This document shows positions 21,352 to 31,029 of a DNA stretch of 64,000 bases, in pieces. The stretch is from Acanthornis magna (taxonomy: Eukaryota > Chordata > Aves > Passeriformes > Acanthizidae). The notes beneath the pieces were generated by a model that was not told the DNA's origin, ran no database searches, and saw nothing but the letters and a program-made list of their open reading frames with translations. Position numbers and translations under genes: made by a program. Location: contig JAWUZG010000135.1 of NCBI GenBank assembly GCA_036785705.1, positions 434,001 through 498,000 of the forward strand. The letters run 5' to 3'. Every line of letters starts with the position of its first letter. The stretch's first letter is position 1.

Positions 21352-21500
21352 TGATAGAATCACAGAATAGGTTTGGGTTGAAAGGGACATTAAAGCACAT
21401 CTAGTTCCACCCCCCCTGCCATGGGCAGGGACACCTTCCACTAGACCAGTTGCTCTGAAACCTGTCCAAGTTGGTCCTGAACACTCCCATTCACACCACT
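21352..21500 (-). mobile_element. CR1 LINE 3' end, second copy
   Basis: Starts ATAGAATCACAGAATAGG and carries ccccctgccatgggcagggacaccttccac, the diagnostic CR1 tail in reverse orientation. Short, 5'-truncated. Confidence 0.9.
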
Positions 21501-21671
21501 GGCAAATGAATCCAGGACAGAGTTTTAGAAACCAGGAAGGTTTCTCCAAGACAACCTTTTTGCGAGGGGTATGTTGAAGAAAGCAAACGTCTTGTGCACC
21601 TCCCCTGGCAAGCAGATTCAGGCACCACATCCCAGCAAGGTGCAGGGAGAGCAGACACCCAGACTTTCTAG

Positions 21672-21907
21672 CGTCAAACCACACCAGGGGAGGCTTAGGC
21701 CAGACATTGGGATAAATTTCTTCACATTAGGGGTGATTAGACACTGGAATGGGCTGTCCAGGGAGGTGACTGAGTCATCGTCCCTGGAGGCCTTTAAGGG
21801 AAGACTGGATGTGTCACTGAGTGGTCTGGTTGATATCGTGGTGTTGGATCACAGGTTGGACTCGGGATGATCACGGAGGTCTTTTCCAAGCTAATTGGTT
21901 CTGTGAA
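21672..21907 (+). mobile_element. CR1 LINE 3' end, third copy
   Basis: Plus-strand CR1 tail: ACACCAGGGGAGGCTTAG, a segment with gactggaatgggctgtccagggaggtgac-type content, then gttggactcgg and ggtcttttccaagct near the end. It stops at GGTTCTGTGA next to the GC-rich block. Confidence 0.88.
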
Positions 21908-21909
21908 CC

Positions 21910-22289
21910 TCTCCGCGAGCCCTGCACCGAGCGCGGTACCACCAGGCCCAGATGTGCGTGACTCCAGGGAGCTGCCGCCGCCACGCCGCCGTGACAGGGA
22001 CCCTCCCTTAGCCCCGCTGGGCGGGAGGGACCCGCCGCCACCATTGACAGCCACCTACCTTCATCAGAGCAGCGCCCGCCGCCACGACTGGCACCCACCC
22101 CACTGATCAGAGCAGCGCCCGCCGCGCCTTCCCCGCCCTTCGCCCTTCCCGCGGCTTCTCTCGCAGCCGGAAGCGCAGGTGGTCGCTTCCGGCCGTTGCT
22201 AGGCAAGGCGGCATGGCCGCTTGGCCGCGGCGGATCCACTTCCGGGTTCGCGGCACTGTCACCGGGTCGGGGGCGGTGACAGCACCACC
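21910..22289 (+). promoter_or_regulatory. CpG-rich promoter upstream of TMCO1-like exon
   Basis: A CpG-dense stretch with two ETS-type sites (CCGGAAG at about 22,168 and CTTCCGG at about 22,186, another at 22,235) and a near-perfect RFX X-box palindrome GTTGCTAGGCAA at 22,195-22,206. It lies directly before the TMCO1-like ATG. It could also serve SEMA4D on the minus strand; that is an inference from position only. Confidence 0.55.
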
Positions 22290-22359
22290 ATGAGCACCAT
22301 GTTCGCCAACGCCCTCCTCATAGTATTTGTGTCCGTCTGCACCGCGCTGCTGGCGGAGG
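22290..22359 (+). pseudogene. TMCO1: TMCO1 first coding exon, orphan
   Basis: Encodes MSTMFANALLIVFVSVCTAL plus LAEG, the N-terminus and first membrane segment of TMCO1, an ER membrane protein reported as a calcium-load-activated channel and translocon partner. In TMCO1 the first exon ends within the AEG glycine codon. Here that position reads GAGG-GCGAGC, so a GC replaces the usual GT donor. No second exon (the ITWVLVYRTDKY region) was found before FBXO15 starts. If unspliced, the frame runs on to a stop at 22,431-22,433, giving 48 codons. Taken as a promoter-plus-exon-1 fragment, probably a partial duplication. Confidence 0.75.
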
Positions 22360-22433
22360 GCGAGCCGGGCAGGGTGCGGCTGTGTCCGCGGAGCCGCCGG
22401 CAGCTCCCCCGAGCGCTGGGAGAGAGCGCGTGA

Positions 22434-22980
22434 AGGGGCAGCACTGGGGGCCCTGGGGAGGGGCGAAGACCAGGGTAGGGGGGCTGTGAAGAGGGGATCG
22501 GGGACTCGGGCCAGCGCTTCCCGCACCCACAGCACCTTCAAACCGCTCGGCATGTCTTACAAAAATAAAAAAACAACCTCCCCTCAAAAAGACCCAAATA
22601 ACAAGACAACCAACCAGTTCCACCCGCTCGTCGCACGTCTTCCGAGGGACACCAACCCTCTTCCGGCTCCTCTTTCTCCCGAATCCCACCTCTTGCTCCT
22701 CCTCCCTCCATCCCTCCTCCGCCGTTCCCCAAACCCTTCGCACCTCGCGGAAGGAGCGGGGATGGAGGCGGGGCAGGTCGGGATGCGCAGCGCGGGGCTC
22801 TCGGCTGCTCCCAGCCGGTGGGGGCGGGCGGAACCCGGCCCGGGGAAAAGGAGAGGGACACGGAAAATTGGGGACTGCAGATCCAAACTGGGCCTTGGTG
22901 GGGACTTGCAGCCCTTGGGGCTCCTCTGGGGAGCCTGGAGATCCGGGAGGGGGGAACGCAGAGAGGGGTCGGGATTCCAG
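22434..22980. other. GC-rich non-coding sequence
   Basis: GC-rich sequence after the TMCO1-like exon. Long open frames on both strands reflect composition; none has a recognised domain. Confidence 0.45.
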
Positions 22981-22984
22981 AAGG

Positions 22985-23870
22985 GCAGCACTGGGAGTGA
23001 CTGGGCTGTACTGGGATCACACTGACATCATACTGGCAGTGACTGGCATCATAGTGGGGGCAACTGGAACCGTGCTGGAGCAACTGGGAGTGACTGGAAA
23101 TGACTGCAAACATGCTGAGGGCTACTTGCATAGACTGGGAGTGTCTGTAACCGTACTGGGGGTGATTGGAAGCACACTGGGAGCAACCATGACCACGCTG
23201 GGGGCAACTGGGAGCAAGGGGGAGTTACTGAATCTACACTGGGGGCAACTGGGCCTGACTGGGACCATGCTGGGAGGGACTGAGATGATACAGGAAAGGA
23301 CTGGGACTATACCGGGGGCAACTGGGACTAAAGAGAACAGAACAGCTGGCCCCATGCTGGGGGAGACTGGGATCACACTGAGGGTGACTAGGATCATAGT
23401 GGGATTGACTGGAAACATGCTGGGGGCAATTGGGATCATGTTGGGGGCAACTGGGAGATACTAGGAGCAACCGGGATCATACTGCTGGTGACTGGGACCA
23501 CACTCAGGATGAGTGGGAACAGCTGTGAGCAACTGGGATCGTGCTGGAAGCAACTGGGACTAACTGGGAATGCCTGAGTGCGTGCTGGAAGCAACTGGGA
23601 CTAACTGGGAATGCCTGAGTGCATGCTGGAAGCAAGTGGGATATGCTGGAAGTGACTGGGACATACGGGGATAACTAGGAGCTCACTTGGGCAACGGAGA
23701 GTGACTGGGAATGACTACGAACATGCTGAGGGCAACTGGGATATACTGGGAATGTCTGTAACGATACTGGGGTTGACTGGGAAAATGGGAGCGACTGGGA
23801 TCAGTGGTGGAGAACTGCGACAATGCTGTGGGAAATTGGGAGTGACTGGGATCATACTGGAGGTGTCAGA
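22985..23870 (+). repeat. minisatellite, ACTGGGA-based
   Basis: Imperfect tandem array of roughly 20-26 bp units around the core actgggatcatactgggggca. It includes an almost exact 41-bp doublet at about 23,550-23,632. The array lies directly upstream of the left MHC-like promoter. It creates long spurious open frames rich in TGT and GAT repeats. Confidence 0.85.
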
Positions 23871-23879
23871 GCTCACGCC

Positions 23880-24096
23880 GGGGGCCCCAGAGGGGATCCC
23901 GGGAATTCCCAGGGATTCCCCCTTTCCCCCGCGCTCGCTCGGGCACTGTCGCGTCTCCCGGCCTGCGCCGCCGGAATCTGCCCGGTGACCGGTGACGTCA
24001 CGAGAAGCTCAAGCTGCCATTGGCGAGCAGGAAATAACCGCGCCAATCGCGGGGCCGGAGGCTGCTCTGGGGGCGGGGCCGCAGCGGAGCAGTGCG
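23880..24096 (+). promoter_or_regulatory. MHC class I-like promoter, left copy
   Basis: Carries the modules of a class I MHC promoter in the normal order. Two kappa-B sites lie in an enhancer A position (GGGAATTCCC at 23,901-23,910 and GGGATTCCCC at 23,912-23,921). A CRE/X2 box TGACGTCA is at 23,993-24,000. A Y box (inverted CCAAT, ATTGG) is at 24,019-24,023, with 18 bp between X2 and Y, followed by CCAAT at 24,043-24,047 and a GC box at 24,070. An ATG follows at 24,097. This X2-Y spacing is the one used by RFX/CREB/NF-Y with CIITA or NLRC5. A class II promoter is the alternative; enhancer A favours class I. Confidence 0.75.
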
Positions 24097-24162
24097 ATGG
24101 CTCCAGCGCTGGGGCTGGGGGCGCTCCTGGGGGGGTTGAGGGCCGAGTGGCAGCCCCGGCAC
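24097..24162 (+). pseudogene. MHC class I-like exon 1 (signal peptide)
   Basis: Encodes MAPALGLGALLGGLRAEWQ, a leader-like N-terminus similar to songbird class I leaders, then an arginine/proline stretch rather than a normal donor. No clean GT splice donor follows, so the copy looks non-functional. Confidence 0.6.
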
Positions 24163-24204
24163 CGGGACCCCCCCCACACTCTCTTATCCGGCACCAGGGC
24201 CCTC

Positions 24205-24324
24205 TGTACCGCTCTTCCTCCGGCCGGGGCTCATCCAGTTCGTGGTTCTTGGATACCTGCACGGGACCCGTTCGAGCGGGGCCGGAGCCGAGCCGGAACA
24301 TTGGGATTCCCGGCCTAGGATGTG
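24205..24324 (+). pseudogene. MHC alpha-1-like fragment 1
   Basis: In one frame reads LRPGLIQFVVLGYLHGT, then shifted sequence ending EPEHWDSRPRM, next to gtgagtgc. QFVVLGYLxGT resembles the first strand-turn of the class I alpha-1 domain (PQF-x-GYVDG). The exon is compressed and frame-broken. Its sequence is repeated at 24,864-25,000. Confidence 0.55.
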
Positions 24325-24379
24325 AGTGCCCCCGGCACAACCACTACCGACCTCTGACTCTGGAACCTCCCTGAATATC

Positions 24380-24835
24380 GAGTTTTGGGAACCGAGGACC
24401 CCTTGCGCCCTTTTTCCCCTACAGTGAGATCCCCTCTGCACCCCCTTATATGCCCTGCACACCCTTTCCTGGCCATCCCGCCTCTCCCAATCCCCCGACC
24501 CTTTTTCTTGACCCTGGGACACCCTGGACCTCCACTGCTGCATTTCCCAGCTCCCAGACCTTCTTTCTTGAACACTGGGGTAACTCCCTTTGCTGGGCAC
24601 AGGGATCCCTTGGATCCCCCCGTCCCTCCTCTCAACTCCCTGCACCCCCATTTCCTTCTACCTGGGACCCCCTTGAGACCCCCTTCTCCAGCACCGTGGC
24701 CCCATGCACCCCCTTATCCTGCACCAATTCCCCCGCACCCCCTTTCCCGCCCATGCCGCCTCTCCCTGCCCCCATGCCCCCCTTTCCTTGACCGTGAGAC
24801 CCCTCAGACCCCCTAAAATCCCCGTGTCCCCCACG
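24380..24835 (+). repeat. C-rich minisatellite, intron-like
   Basis: Strand-skewed array with units of about 30-40 bp around ccctgcaccccctttcc. The reverse complement of related sequence occurs at 26,230-27,990, in the same relation to the right MHC-like copy. This suggests both derive from an intron of the MHC-like gene. Confidence 0.75.
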
Positions 24836-24858
24836 TTCCTCGCTGCCTGCGTTTCCTG

Positions 24859-25000
24859 TTTGTGGCGCTGTCAGAACCTGGCCCGGGGCTCCCCCAGTTT
24901 GTGGTTTTGGGGTATCTGGGCGGGACCCCCTTTGAGCAGGGCCAGCGCGAGGCGGAACACTGGGATTCCTGGAGCCGGCTGGGTGAGTGCCCCCGGCACA
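24859..25000 (+). pseudogene. MHC alpha-1-like fragment 2
   Basis: Open frame reading SEPGPGLPQFVVLGYLGGT then PFEQGQREAEHWDSWSRL, followed by G-GTGAGT. The SEPGPGLPQF-x3-GY-x-GxPF pattern matches the alpha-1 domain start of class I molecules. The segment after PF is shorter than in a working alpha-1 domain, which normally runs about 90 residues. It is better preserved than fragment 1. Assignment is by eye; class II beta is less likely. Confidence 0.6.
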
Positions 25001-25462
25001 GCCACCCCCGGACTGGAGATGCTGCGGGTCTAGCACAGCCAGAGCAGGGAGAGTGGGGGGGTCTGTGGGCATAGGGGGATCTGTGGGAATGGGGGGAGCC
25101 GTGGGGCTGGAATGGGAAATCGTGGAGCTTGAACAAGGATATAAAAATTAAAGTGGGATCAGCACCTACGGTGCGAGATCCCCAGATCACTGCCGGGCGG
25201 ATCCGTGCTGCCTTCCCGAGCCCCATCCCGGCTGTTACTGGGTCACAGCTCCCGGATGCCGAATCCGATGAGGATGATGATGATAGCAGCGATGATGGAC
25301 GCAGTGAGCTGAGATTCCCGCCAGATTATGGCTCTGGGATGCACAGGACGGTGAGGAGGAGGAACAACCTCATCCTGCTGCTCTGCATTCCCAAATTCCT
25401 CTTCCCCCGTTTTCCACTTCCCATATTCCACATTCTCAACCTCACCCCAGGAAACGCAGGGG
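25001..25462. other. GC-rich sequence with hydrophobic minus-strand frame
   Basis: Between the alpha-1-like fragment and the solo LTR. On the minus strand a 62-codon frame (25,243-25,431) ends in a membrane-like segment LTASIIAAIIIILIGFGIREL-type content. On the plus strand the same DNA gives an acidic run (DAESDEDDDDSSDDG). A decayed MHC membrane exon is possible but not shown. Confidence 0.3.
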
Positions 25463-26223
25463 TGTCCTGGGGTGGCGTAGTGATATCTTGTATTCCTTAT
25501 CGTTTGTATGCTTGACCAGAATATGGTCCTGTAGCTTTAACTGTGTCCTGCAGCCGAGAGAAGCTCTGCCAGCACGGGATGTTTTGGGAATTTTGGGAAT
25601 TTTTGGGGGTTTTTTCCCCGGTTGTTCTACAGGGGAGTGAGAAGGAAGGGACACTGTTTGGGTGGGGTTTTTTTCCATCAGTTGATGCTGCTGGTTGCTG
25701 CTGCTACCGGTGTGGCTGCTGCTTGGGTTTTTAATTTTTTAATTTTTTTTTTGTTTGGTTTGGTTTCGGTTTTTTGGGGTTTTTTTTTGTTTGTTTGCTT
25801 GCTTTGGTTTTGTTTAGTTTTGTTTTGTTTTTCCCCTGGGATTGTTATTTCGTCGTTTTTGGACCTTTTTCTTCGCCTTGCTTTCTCATCTGAGAACCTG
25901 AGGAGCCCCGGAGGACAGCAGACGAGAATCGTCCAGGGAGCCACCAGTGGAACTCCACCCGGCCTCTCCAGAGACCCCGGAAAGGGGAAGCCACGCCTGA
26001 GGAAAAGGACACTAAAGTTCATCAACTGTTTATTCAGGTTTAATGACCCTTTTTTCCGTTTCCCCTTCCACTGTGTGGTCTGTTAATTAAACAGTTCTTA
26101 TCCCACTTTCAGCTGAGATATTCTGTTTGCTGTGGGGGAAGGGGTGCCAGAAGTCTTTGCTGTGGGGGAGGTGTTTTATTCAGAACACTTTCCACCTAGG
26201 AAAATTTTCTCTAATCCGAGACA
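25463..26223 (+). mobile_element. solo LTR, ERV B family
   Basis: Begins TGTCCTGGGG and ends CCGAGACA, 761 bp, matching the ERV B LTR on the opposite strand over its length. It is flanked by AGGGG on both sides (25,458-25,462 and 26,224-26,228), a 5-bp target duplication. It has a T-rich insert near 25,730-25,850 that makes it about 95 bp longer than the ERV B LTR. A solo LTR normally arises by recombination between the two LTRs of a provirus. Confidence 0.9.
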
Positions 26224-26228
26224 AGGGG

Positions 26229-27990
26229 GTGGGGAACTGGGGGGACATGGGGATTTAGGGAATCTGAGGGGTCCCGGAGTCAAGGAAAAGGGAAGCTGGG
26301 GGTGGGGGCGGGATCGTCAGGGAAAGGGGTGCAGAGGACGATTGGTGCAGGATAAGGGCTGCTGGGGAAGGCAGTTTCAAGGGGGTTTCAAGGGTCAAGG
26401 AAAGGGGAGTGTAGGGTCTTGGAGAGGCGGGATGGGGATTGAAGCGGTTCCTGTGCCCAGGAAAGGGTGTACAGTGGTCCCCAGTTTCAAGGAAAGGGGA
26501 GTCATGGGGTGGGGAGCCCCGGAATAGCCAGGAATGAGTGTCCCAGAGGTCCTCAGTGTTAAGGAATGCGGGTCTGGAGGCTGGGAAAGGCAAGAACTGG
26601 CATCCAGGGGGTCCCAGAGTCAGGCAAAAGGGGAAGGCTGGGGACTGGGGCAGATGGGATGGCCAGGAATGGGGGTGTATGGGGCTCCCAGAGTTGAGGA
26701 GGAGCTTCAAGGAATTGCCAGTGCCTGGAAATGGTGGCTCAAGGGAGCCCCAGGGTTAAAGAAAAGGGTATGCAAGCACTGGAAGAAGTGGGATGGGGGT
26801 ACAGGGGTCCCTGTGCTCAAGAAAGGGGGGGGTCACATGCTGGAGAGACATGAGATGGGTCAGAAACAGGGTCCGCGGGGGGTCCAAGGGCCGCACAAGG
26901 GATTCAGGGGCTGGCAGTGCCTAGGGATGGGGGTTCAGGGGGGCCCCAGGGTCAAGAAAAGGGAGTGCAGGGACTGTGAGAGGTGGGACATGGTGTCCAT
27001 GGGGCACCTGTGTCCAGTAAAGGGGAGTCCAGGACCCCCAGTGTCAGGGAAAGTGAGGTCACAGGGTGGGGAGAATGATGATCAGGAATGGGGTCCCAGT
27101 GCTAAGAGGGGTTTGGAAGCTGGGAAAGACAGGATGGGGTACAGGAGGTCCTAGGGTAAAGAAAAAACTGGGGGCGGGGACTGGGAGAGGCCGAATGGAA
27201 GGGAAAAGGGGGTGCAGGGGGTACTCGTGTGGGACAAAGGGGTGCAGCAGGGTCCCAAAGCTGGGAAGAAGGTGCAAGGGAATCCCAGTGGCCAGGAATG
27301 GGGTTTCAGGGGGGTCCCGGTGCCATCTGAGGGGGCTCAAGGGGGTCCCGGTGTGGAGAAGTTGGTGCAGGGGATGTCACTAGTGGGGTTGGGGGTGCAG
27401 GGGAGTCCCAGTGCACAGGAAGGAGGGTGCAGGGCAGTCCCAAGGACAAAGAAATAGCGGAAGTGGGATGGGAGGTCCAAGTGGTCCCCAGTGTGGAGGA
27501 AAGAGGAGTCATGGGGTAGGGAAAGCCAGGACAGCCAGAAAGAGGTTTAAAGGGGTCCCCAATGTTGAGGGAAGATGGAGTGGGAGTGTGGGAAAGGCAG
27601 GAATTGGGGTGCAGCAGGTCCCAGGGTAAACGAAAAGGAGGGTCTGGGAGCTGGAGAGGCGGAATGAGGGTCCAGGAGGTGCCAGGGTCAAGGAAAAGGG
27701 AGGGTTTGGGGCCTGGGAGAGCAGGAATGGCGAGGAAAGTGGCTGCGGAGTGGAAAAAGGGGTACACGGAGGATCTCACTGCTGGGGAAAAGGGTGCAAA
27801 GCCTTCTCGGTTCCCAAAAATCGAGATTTAGGGAGGTCCCAGGGTCAAAGAAATGCGGGTGCAGATACTCAGAGACATCGGAGAGGGGATCAAGCGTGTG
27901 CAGGGCCGTGCTGACGTCCAGGAATTGGGAGTAAGGGGGGGTTCCCTTTGCAGGATGAGGCGTGCAGAAAAGTCCCTGTGCAGGATAAGG
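26229..27990 (-). repeat. G-rich minisatellite, right arm
   Basis: Array of about 35-50 bp units based on ggggtgcagggggtcccagtg-like sequence with strong strand skew. On the minus strand it follows the right MHC-like exon 1 and mirrors the C-rich array at 24,380-24,835. For example, the stretch near 27,770-27,840 pairs with 24,365-24,430. It gives rise to long spurious frames on both strands. Confidence 0.75.
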
Positions 27991-28029
27991 GGGTTCACGG
28001 TGCCGGTTCCGGGGCTGCCACTCCCGCCT

Positions 28030-28070
28030 CACCGCCCCCAGGAGCGCCCCCAGCCCAGCGCTGGAGCCAT
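28030..28070 (-). pseudogene. MHC class I-like exon 1, right copy, frameshifted
   Basis: ATG at 28,070 on the minus strand begins MAPALG like the left copy. One G is missing compared with 24,108-24,120, so the frame shifts and stops after 13 codons (TGA at about 28,031). Confidence 0.65.
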
Positions 28071-28270
28071 CGCACTGCTCCGCTGCGGCCCCGCCCCCAG
28101 AGCCGCCTCCGGCCTCGCGATTGGCGCGGTTATTTCCTGCCCGCCAATGACAGCTTGGTGTTCTCGGACGTCATCAGTCGCCGGGCAGATCCCGGCGGCA
28201 CAGGCCGGGAGACGCGACAGTGCCCGAGGGAGTGCGGGGGGAAAGGGGGAATCCCTGGGAATTCCCGGGA
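28071..28270 (-). promoter_or_regulatory. MHC class I-like promoter, right inverted copy
   Basis: Reverse-complement copy of 23,880-24,096. Kappa-B sites lie at 28,257-28,266 (GGGAATTCCC) and 28,246-28,255. The X2 box reads TGACGTCC (28,166-28,173 on the minus strand, one base changed), and Y/CCAAT sites are at 28,144-28,148 and 28,120-28,124. It points towards the left copy, so the two promoters are convergent with the solo LTR between them. Confidence 0.75.
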
Positions 28271-28274
28271 TCCC

Positions 28275-28735
28275 TCCCAAAATCCTCCCGTAAAATCCCT
28301 CCAAATCGGCCAAAATCCCTCTAAACTCCCCCAAATCCCCCCATGACACCCCAAAATTCCCCCAATTCCTCTCAATCTCCCAAAATCCCCCCTAATACCT
28401 CTCCCAAACCTCCAAATCCCCCCTCAAAATCCTCCCAAATCCCCCAAATTCCATTCAAAATTCCCCCCGAAATCACCCCAAATGCTCCAAAATTCCACCA
28501 ATCCCCCTCAATCTCCCAAAATCCCTCTCCAAACTCCCAGTTTCCCCCCAAACCTCGCTGAAATCCCCCCAGTCCCCAGCCCCAAAATCCCCCAATTCCA
28601 AGCCTTGAAATTCCCCAAAATCTCCCAAATCCCAGCCCTAAAATTCCCCCAAATCCCCAAATTCCCAGCCCCAAATCCCCCCAATTCCCAGCCCCAAAAT
28701 TCATCCCATTCCCAACCCCAAATCCCTGAAATCCG
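28275..28735 (+). repeat. C/A-rich minisatellite
   Basis: Imperfect array of short units such as ccccaaaatcccccaaatccc; almost no G on the plus strand until about 28,735. Located upstream of the right MHC-like promoter. Confidence 0.8.
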
Positions 28736-29038
28736 CAGGCTCAGGGACACCCTGTCCAGCCGGGAGAGCTCCTGCATCTCCATATCGGGATAAAACCAAA
28801 CACAGGAGCCCTGGGAGGACTGAGATTGTGGCATGGGGACGTTGGGAGGTGCCATGCAGAAATGCCTTTGCCCTAAAAAGGCACCCCGGGTTTTTGTTGT
28901 TTTTTTGTTGTGGTTTTTTTTTAAATTTATTATTCATTTCTTTTTCCAGCAATGGTCTCCAAATGATCAAAAGCTACAGCTAGTAAAAGTGTACCTAGCC
29001 AAACAGAACCCTCCAAGAAGGATGCATCTGTCCAGACA

Positions 29039-29990
29039 CCTTCCTGTGAGGAGTGCTTGAGCCTGTCAGCAGTACCAGGGGATGGTGCAAAAATCACCTG
29101 TGTGAGGTGCAAACAGGTGAGTGATCTCCTCAGTCTGGTGGTGGAGCTTCGGGAGGAGGTAGAAAGACTAAGGAGTATTAGGGAAATCGAACGGGAAATA
29201 GACCAGTGGAGTTTCACCCTTCCATTCCTGAGAGAAGCCCACCAGGAGTCAGAGGATTCCTGTGCCTCCTACCATCAGGCAGAAGGAGGAGACCTAGGTG
29301 ATGAAGGGGAGTGGAGAAGGGCTCCTACCCAGGGAGGTAATAAAAATTCCTCCTGACCCCCATTGCGTACCCAGGTGCCACTTCAGAATCCAGGCCTTGG
29401 ATCTGGAGGGTCAGCCAGATGACATAGAAGAAAATAATCTGCCCGGAGAGCCTCCCAGCTCCACTTCATCTGTCAAACAGATCACTACCTCTAGCATTAA
29501 AAAGAAAAGAAGGGTAGTCATAGTAGGCGACTCCTTCTGAGAGGAACAGAGGGCCCCATATGTCAACCGGGCCCATCCCACAGGGAGGCGTGCTGCCTCC
29601 CTGGGGCCCGGGTATGGGATATCTCCAGAACATTCCCTGGGCTGATTCAGCCCTCTGAGTATTACCCAGTGCTGACACTCCAGGCTGGCAGCAATATGAT
29701 TGACAAGAAGACAACACAGCAATTAAAAGGGACTTCAGGGCCCTGGGTCAAGTGGTTGATGGGGCATGAGCACAGGTGGTGTTCTGCTCGGTCCTTTCAG
29801 CGGCAGGGACAAACAATGAAAGGAACAGGAGAAGCTGCATTATCAATCAGTGGCTTAGGGACTGGCGCCATTGGCAGAACTTTGGGTTCTTTGGTGATGG
29901 GGCAACTCTTACGGCACCTGGCCTGCTGGAGCCAGATGGGCTCCGTCTGCCTATCAAGGGCAAAAGGGTTCTAGTCCATGAGTTGGCGGG
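29039..29990 (+). pseudogene. CR1 ORF1 remnant
   Basis: Starts with a C-x2-C...C-x2-C zinc-binding pattern (CEECLSLS, then ITCVRCKQV) followed by a coiled coil (LREEVERLRSIREIER). A frame change near 29,340 leads to a linker and the start of an esterase-like domain (KKRRVVIVGDSF at about 29,500-29,538), then stops. Further frame changes follow to about 29,990. ORF1 proteins of CR1 bind nucleic acid and carry an esterase domain. Confidence 0.75.
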
Positions 29991-30084
29991 ACTGACTGAG
30001 AGGGCTTTAGACTAGGTTTGAAGGGGGAAGGGGATGCAGTTAGGCTTTCCGGAACCAAGCCCAAGGGTAGTAAGCCTTGGGGTG

Positions 30085-30900
30085 AAATCAGCAGCCCAGC
30101 TGAAGTGCATGTACATTAATGCACACAGCATGGGCAACAAACAAGAGGAGCTGGAAGCCATGGTACAGCAGGGAAGCTCTGATGTAGTCACCATCAAAGG
30201 AACATGGTGGGATGACTCGCGTAACCGGAGCACTGTAGTGGATGGCTACAAGCTCTACGGAAGAGATGGGTGAGGGAGAAGAGGTGGAGCGGTTGCTCTT
30301 TACATTAGGAAGGTTCCTGATGCCATGGAAATGGAGATTAATATCGATAAGGTTGAGCGCCTGTGGGAAAGAATCAGGGGGAAGGCCAACAAGGCTGACA
30401 TCCTGGTGGGAGTCTGTTCTAGGCCACCCCACCAGGATGGAGAGGTGGAGGTATTATTCTACAAGCAGCTGGAGGATGTTTCAAGATCACCAGCCCTTGT
30501 TCTTGTAGGTGACATCAATCTGCCAGATATCTGCTGGGAACTCAACACAGCCAAGAAGAAGCAGTCTAGGAGTTTCCTTGAGTGTACGGAGGACAGCTTT
30601 TTGTCTCAGTCGGTGAGCAAGCCCACCAGGGGAGGGGCTACACTAGACCTGCTGTTTGCAAACAGAGAAGGGCTGGTGGGAGATGTGGTGGTTGGAGGCC
30701 ATCTGGGGCACAGTGATCATGAAATTATAGTTTTCAATATTTGGTGAAATAAGGAGGGGCATCAATAAAACTTCCACACTGGAATTCTGGAGGGCAGAGT
30801 TTGGCCTATTCAAGAGACTTATCCAGAGAGTACCTTGGGAAGCAACCCTTAGAAACAAAGGAGTCTGGGAAGGATGGGTGTGCTTCAAAACACAGGAAAA
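30085..30900 (+). pseudogene. CR1 ORF2 remnant, APE-type endonuclease
   Basis: Endonuclease motifs are clear: MYINAHSMGNKQEELE, GTWWDDS, VLVGDINLPDICWELN and LGHSDHEII (the SDH catalytic triad motif). A TGA at 30,271-30,273 and frame loss after 30,747 inactivate it. This domain nicks target DNA for LINE priming. The reverse transcriptase domain is missing. Confidence 0.85.
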
Positions 30901-31029
30901 AACACAGACTATCCCTACGTGCTGAAAGATGAGCCGATGAGGAAAATGACTGGCCTGGATATTACTTAATTACATATTGAAATTAATTAGTCTAAGATTA
31001 ATATAAAACTAGCTAAAAATTGGCAAACT

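Larger units (their letters stand above)
28950..30920 (+). mobile_element. CR1 LINE, 5' part without 3' end
   Basis: Contains decayed ORF1 and the endonuclease part of ORF2, then stops before the reverse transcriptase. CR1 copies normally keep the 3' end and lose the 5' end, so this copy is the reverse of the usual truncation. The left border near 28,950 follows a T-rich tract. The right border near 30,920 passes into AT-rich sequence without a CR1 tail. Confidence 0.8.

Noticed and set aside
22327..23464. Long open frames with repeating GATGT motifs
   Set aside because: GC-rich composition and a minisatellite explain them; no start context or domain.
26132..27831. Long glycine-rich and proline-rich frames on both strands
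   Set aside because: Strand-skewed minisatellite without stop codons by composition.
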